A stretch of DNA of 7,292 nucleotides from Candidatus Altarchaeales archaeon (GTDB lineage: Archaea; Altiarchaeota; Altiarchaeia; IMC4; QMZM01). The first letter of the stretch is position 1. Every line of letters starts with the position of its first letter. Shown here in pieces: positions 6,966 to 7,292 of this stretch. Where the stretch lies: the NCBI GenBank assembly GCA_003663115.1, contig QMZJ01000064.1, positions 1-7,292 of the forward strand, given 5' to 3'. The translations under genes were made by a program, and so were the position numbers. The notes under the pieces were generated by a model, which worked only from the letters and a program-made list of their open reading frames with translations, ran no database searches and was not told the DNA's origin.

Positions 6966-7004
6966 CCATTCCTAAAGATTTTAATTAATCAAATCTGAAT
7001 ATAC

Positions 7005-7125
7005 TTAGTATCCAGTAGCTATCTAAAGGTGAGGTAGCCATGGGTCGGAGTTAGTCGACAACTAAGGTGCGTTTCGCCCTTCGGGCTCAAGCGCACTTAA
7101 TATGATCCCATGATTAGTATTCAGT
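7005..7125. repeat. Direct repeat TTAGTATYCAGT flanking structured copy A
   Basis: TTAGTATCCAGT (7005-7016) and TTAGTATTCAGT (7114-7125) match at 11 of 12 positions. They bracket the first copy of the structured repeat, just outside the inverted pair CATGGG (7039-7044) / CCCATG (7107-7112). This could be a decayed target duplication or part of a larger repeated unit. Confidence 0.5.
7039..7112. repeat. Structured repeat, copy A
   Basis: The closing stem is CATGGG/CCCATG (7039-7044 with 7107-7112). Inside is hairpin I, GTCGG/TCGAC (7044-7048 with 7055-7059, loop AGTTAG, one G-T wobble). Then comes the conserved box GACAACTAAGGTG (7057-7069). Hairpin II pairs GTGCG (7067-7071) with CGCAC (7092-7096), extended by a T-G and two T-A pairs and capped by GCCC-TTC-GGGC (7076-7086). 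CACTTAATA (7094-7102) ends the conserved part. A degenerate third start of the unit, CTAAAGGTG followed by GAGGTAGCC, lies just upstream (7023-7039). Confidence 0.65.
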
Positions 7126-7128
7126 GCA

Positions 7129-7156
7129 GTGGGGCTGAACGGAGTGAATGCCCCAC
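7129..7156. other. Hairpin, 7-bp stem
   Basis: GTGGGGC (7129-7135) pairs perfectly with GCCCCAC (7150-7156) around a 14-nt loop that contains GAACGGAGTGAA. It lies between the two structured repeat copies. Confidence 0.6.
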
Positions 7157-7162
7157 CTTTCG

Positions 7163-7183
7163 CCAGCCTTTATTAGAGGCTGG
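7163..7183. other. Hairpin, 7-bp stem
   Basis: CCAGCCT (7163-7169) pairs perfectly with AGGCTGG (7177-7183) around the 7-nt loop TTATTAG. Its last two bases are also the first two of hairpin I in copy B, so the two stems either compete or stack directly. A T-rich run follows neither arm, so I do not call it a terminator. Confidence 0.6.
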
Positions 7184-7200
7184 TCGGAGGTAGCCGACCG

Positions 7201-7221
7201 CAAAACTGCAAAGCAGTTTTG
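7201..7221. other. Perfect 9-bp hairpin inside copy B
   Basis: CAAAACTGC (7201-7209) pairs with GCAGTTTTG (7213-7221) around an AAA loop. It is part of the 51-bp module that copy A lacks. Confidence 0.65.
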
Positions 7222-7222
7222 G

Positions 7223-7250
7223 GTCCCTCGAATCTTTGATTCGAACGGAC
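7223..7250. other. Two-part hairpin inside copy B
   Basis: An outer GTCC/GGAC stem (7223-7226 with 7247-7250) encloses a perfect 7-bp stem TCGAATC/GATTCGA (7228-7234 with 7238-7244) with a TTT loop. It is the second half of the module absent from copy A. The GATTCGAAC resembles a tRNA T-loop by sequence only; no tRNA fold surrounds it. Confidence 0.6.
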
Positions 7251-7292
7251 GACTAAGGTGTGGCGTGCGCTTCGCTTAGCCACACTTAATAG

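Larger units (their letters stand above)
7028..7292 (+). ncRNA. Hairpin-rich structured region, possible non-coding RNA of unknown family (runs off the window)
   Basis: From about 7028 to the window end there is no open frame with recognisable protein content, but at least seven hairpins follow one another. Two diverged copies of one stem arrangement are present, with compensatory changes, so a folded RNA or DNA is likely. A weak TATA-like AATATACT (6998-7005) would place a transcript start near 7028-7031 if the + strand is transcribed; strand is not proven because the palindromes look alike on both. It does not show tRNA, 5S rRNA, RNase P or SRP RNA signatures that I can recognise. Alternatives are the end of a non-autonomous transposable element or a chromosomal cluster of intergenic palindromes. 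Confidence 0.35.
7182..7292. repeat. Structured repeat, copy B (reaches the window end)
   Basis: Hairpin I is GGTCGG/CCGACC (7182-7187 with 7194-7199, loop AGGTAG). A 51-bp module unique to this copy (7200-7250) follows. The conserved box GACGACTAAGGTG (7248-7260) matches copy A at 12 of 13 positions. Hairpin II is a perfect 7-bp stem, GTGTGGC/GCCACAC (7258-7264 with 7279-7285), followed by CACTTAATA (7283-7291) as in copy A. Relative to copy A, hairpin I changes G-T to G-C, and hairpin II changes C-G to T-A, T-G to G-C and T-A to C-G, all keeping pairing. Confidence 0.65.

Noticed and set aside
6977..6995. Terminator after endA (GATTT ... AAATC with TTTT)
   Set aside because: The stem is only 5 bp in AT-rich DNA and the T run is only 4; archaeal termination here is plausible but not supported well enough to list.
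7044..7066. Integron attC-like site (GTTAGTC ... AACTAA)
   Set aside because: The inverted pair lacks a convincing GTTRRRY/RYYYAAC arrangement and no integrase or cassette gene is visible.
7228..7250. Possible tRNA T-arm (GATTCGAAC)
   Set aside because: The flanking bases do not form the 5-bp T stem, and no acceptor, D or anticodon arm could be placed around it; the sequence is better explained by the TCGAATC/GATTCGA hairpin.
7039..7292. CRISPR array
   Set aside because: Only two diverged copies, of different length, with internal hairpins and no uniform spacers.

Overview
The window looks like a chromosomal segment of an archaeon, most likely a euryarchaeon. Every recognisable gene is of archaeal type: the thiolase/DUF35 pair of the archaeal mevalonate pathway, archaeal S-adenosylmethionine synthetase, RadA recombinase, membrane-anchored archaeal LonB protease, Kae1 (not fused to Bud32), and the short (170-residue) EndA tRNA-splicing endonuclease of the homotetrameric class. 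The short EndA and unfused Kae1 argue against haloarchaea, Thermoplasmata and Methanosarcina-like lineages, but I cannot name a genus.

Layout: positions 1-1210 (+ strand) hold the 3' two thirds of an acetoacetyl-CoA thiolase gene followed one base later by its DUF35 zinc-ribbon/OB-fold partner. They converge on a block of four minus-strand genes, read right to left: kae1 (6416-5445), lon (5315-3378), radA (3305-2367) and metK (2370-1207). radA and metK overlap by an ATGA and look co-transcribed; kae1 and lon have AT-rich upstream regions with TATA-like boxes. endA (6453-6965, +) diverges from kae1 across only 36 bp. The last 327 bp (6966-7292) contain no convincing gene but are packed with hairpins and two diverged copies of a structured repeat, the second running up to the window edge.

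Functionally the protein genes are housekeeping: isoprenoid lipid precursor synthesis (thiolase, DUF35), methyl-donor synthesis (MetK), homologous recombination (RadA), membrane-linked proteolysis (Lon), t6A37 tRNA modification (Kae1) and tRNA/rRNA intron removal (EndA). The most unusual part is the 3' end. Its two repeat copies keep the same stems through compensatory base changes, which points to a conserved folded RNA or DNA element that I cannot assign to a known family. A second theme is translation: TATA-like boxes sit about 26-32 bp before the start codons of kae1, endA, lon and radA, so leaderless or nearly leaderless mRNAs are likely.
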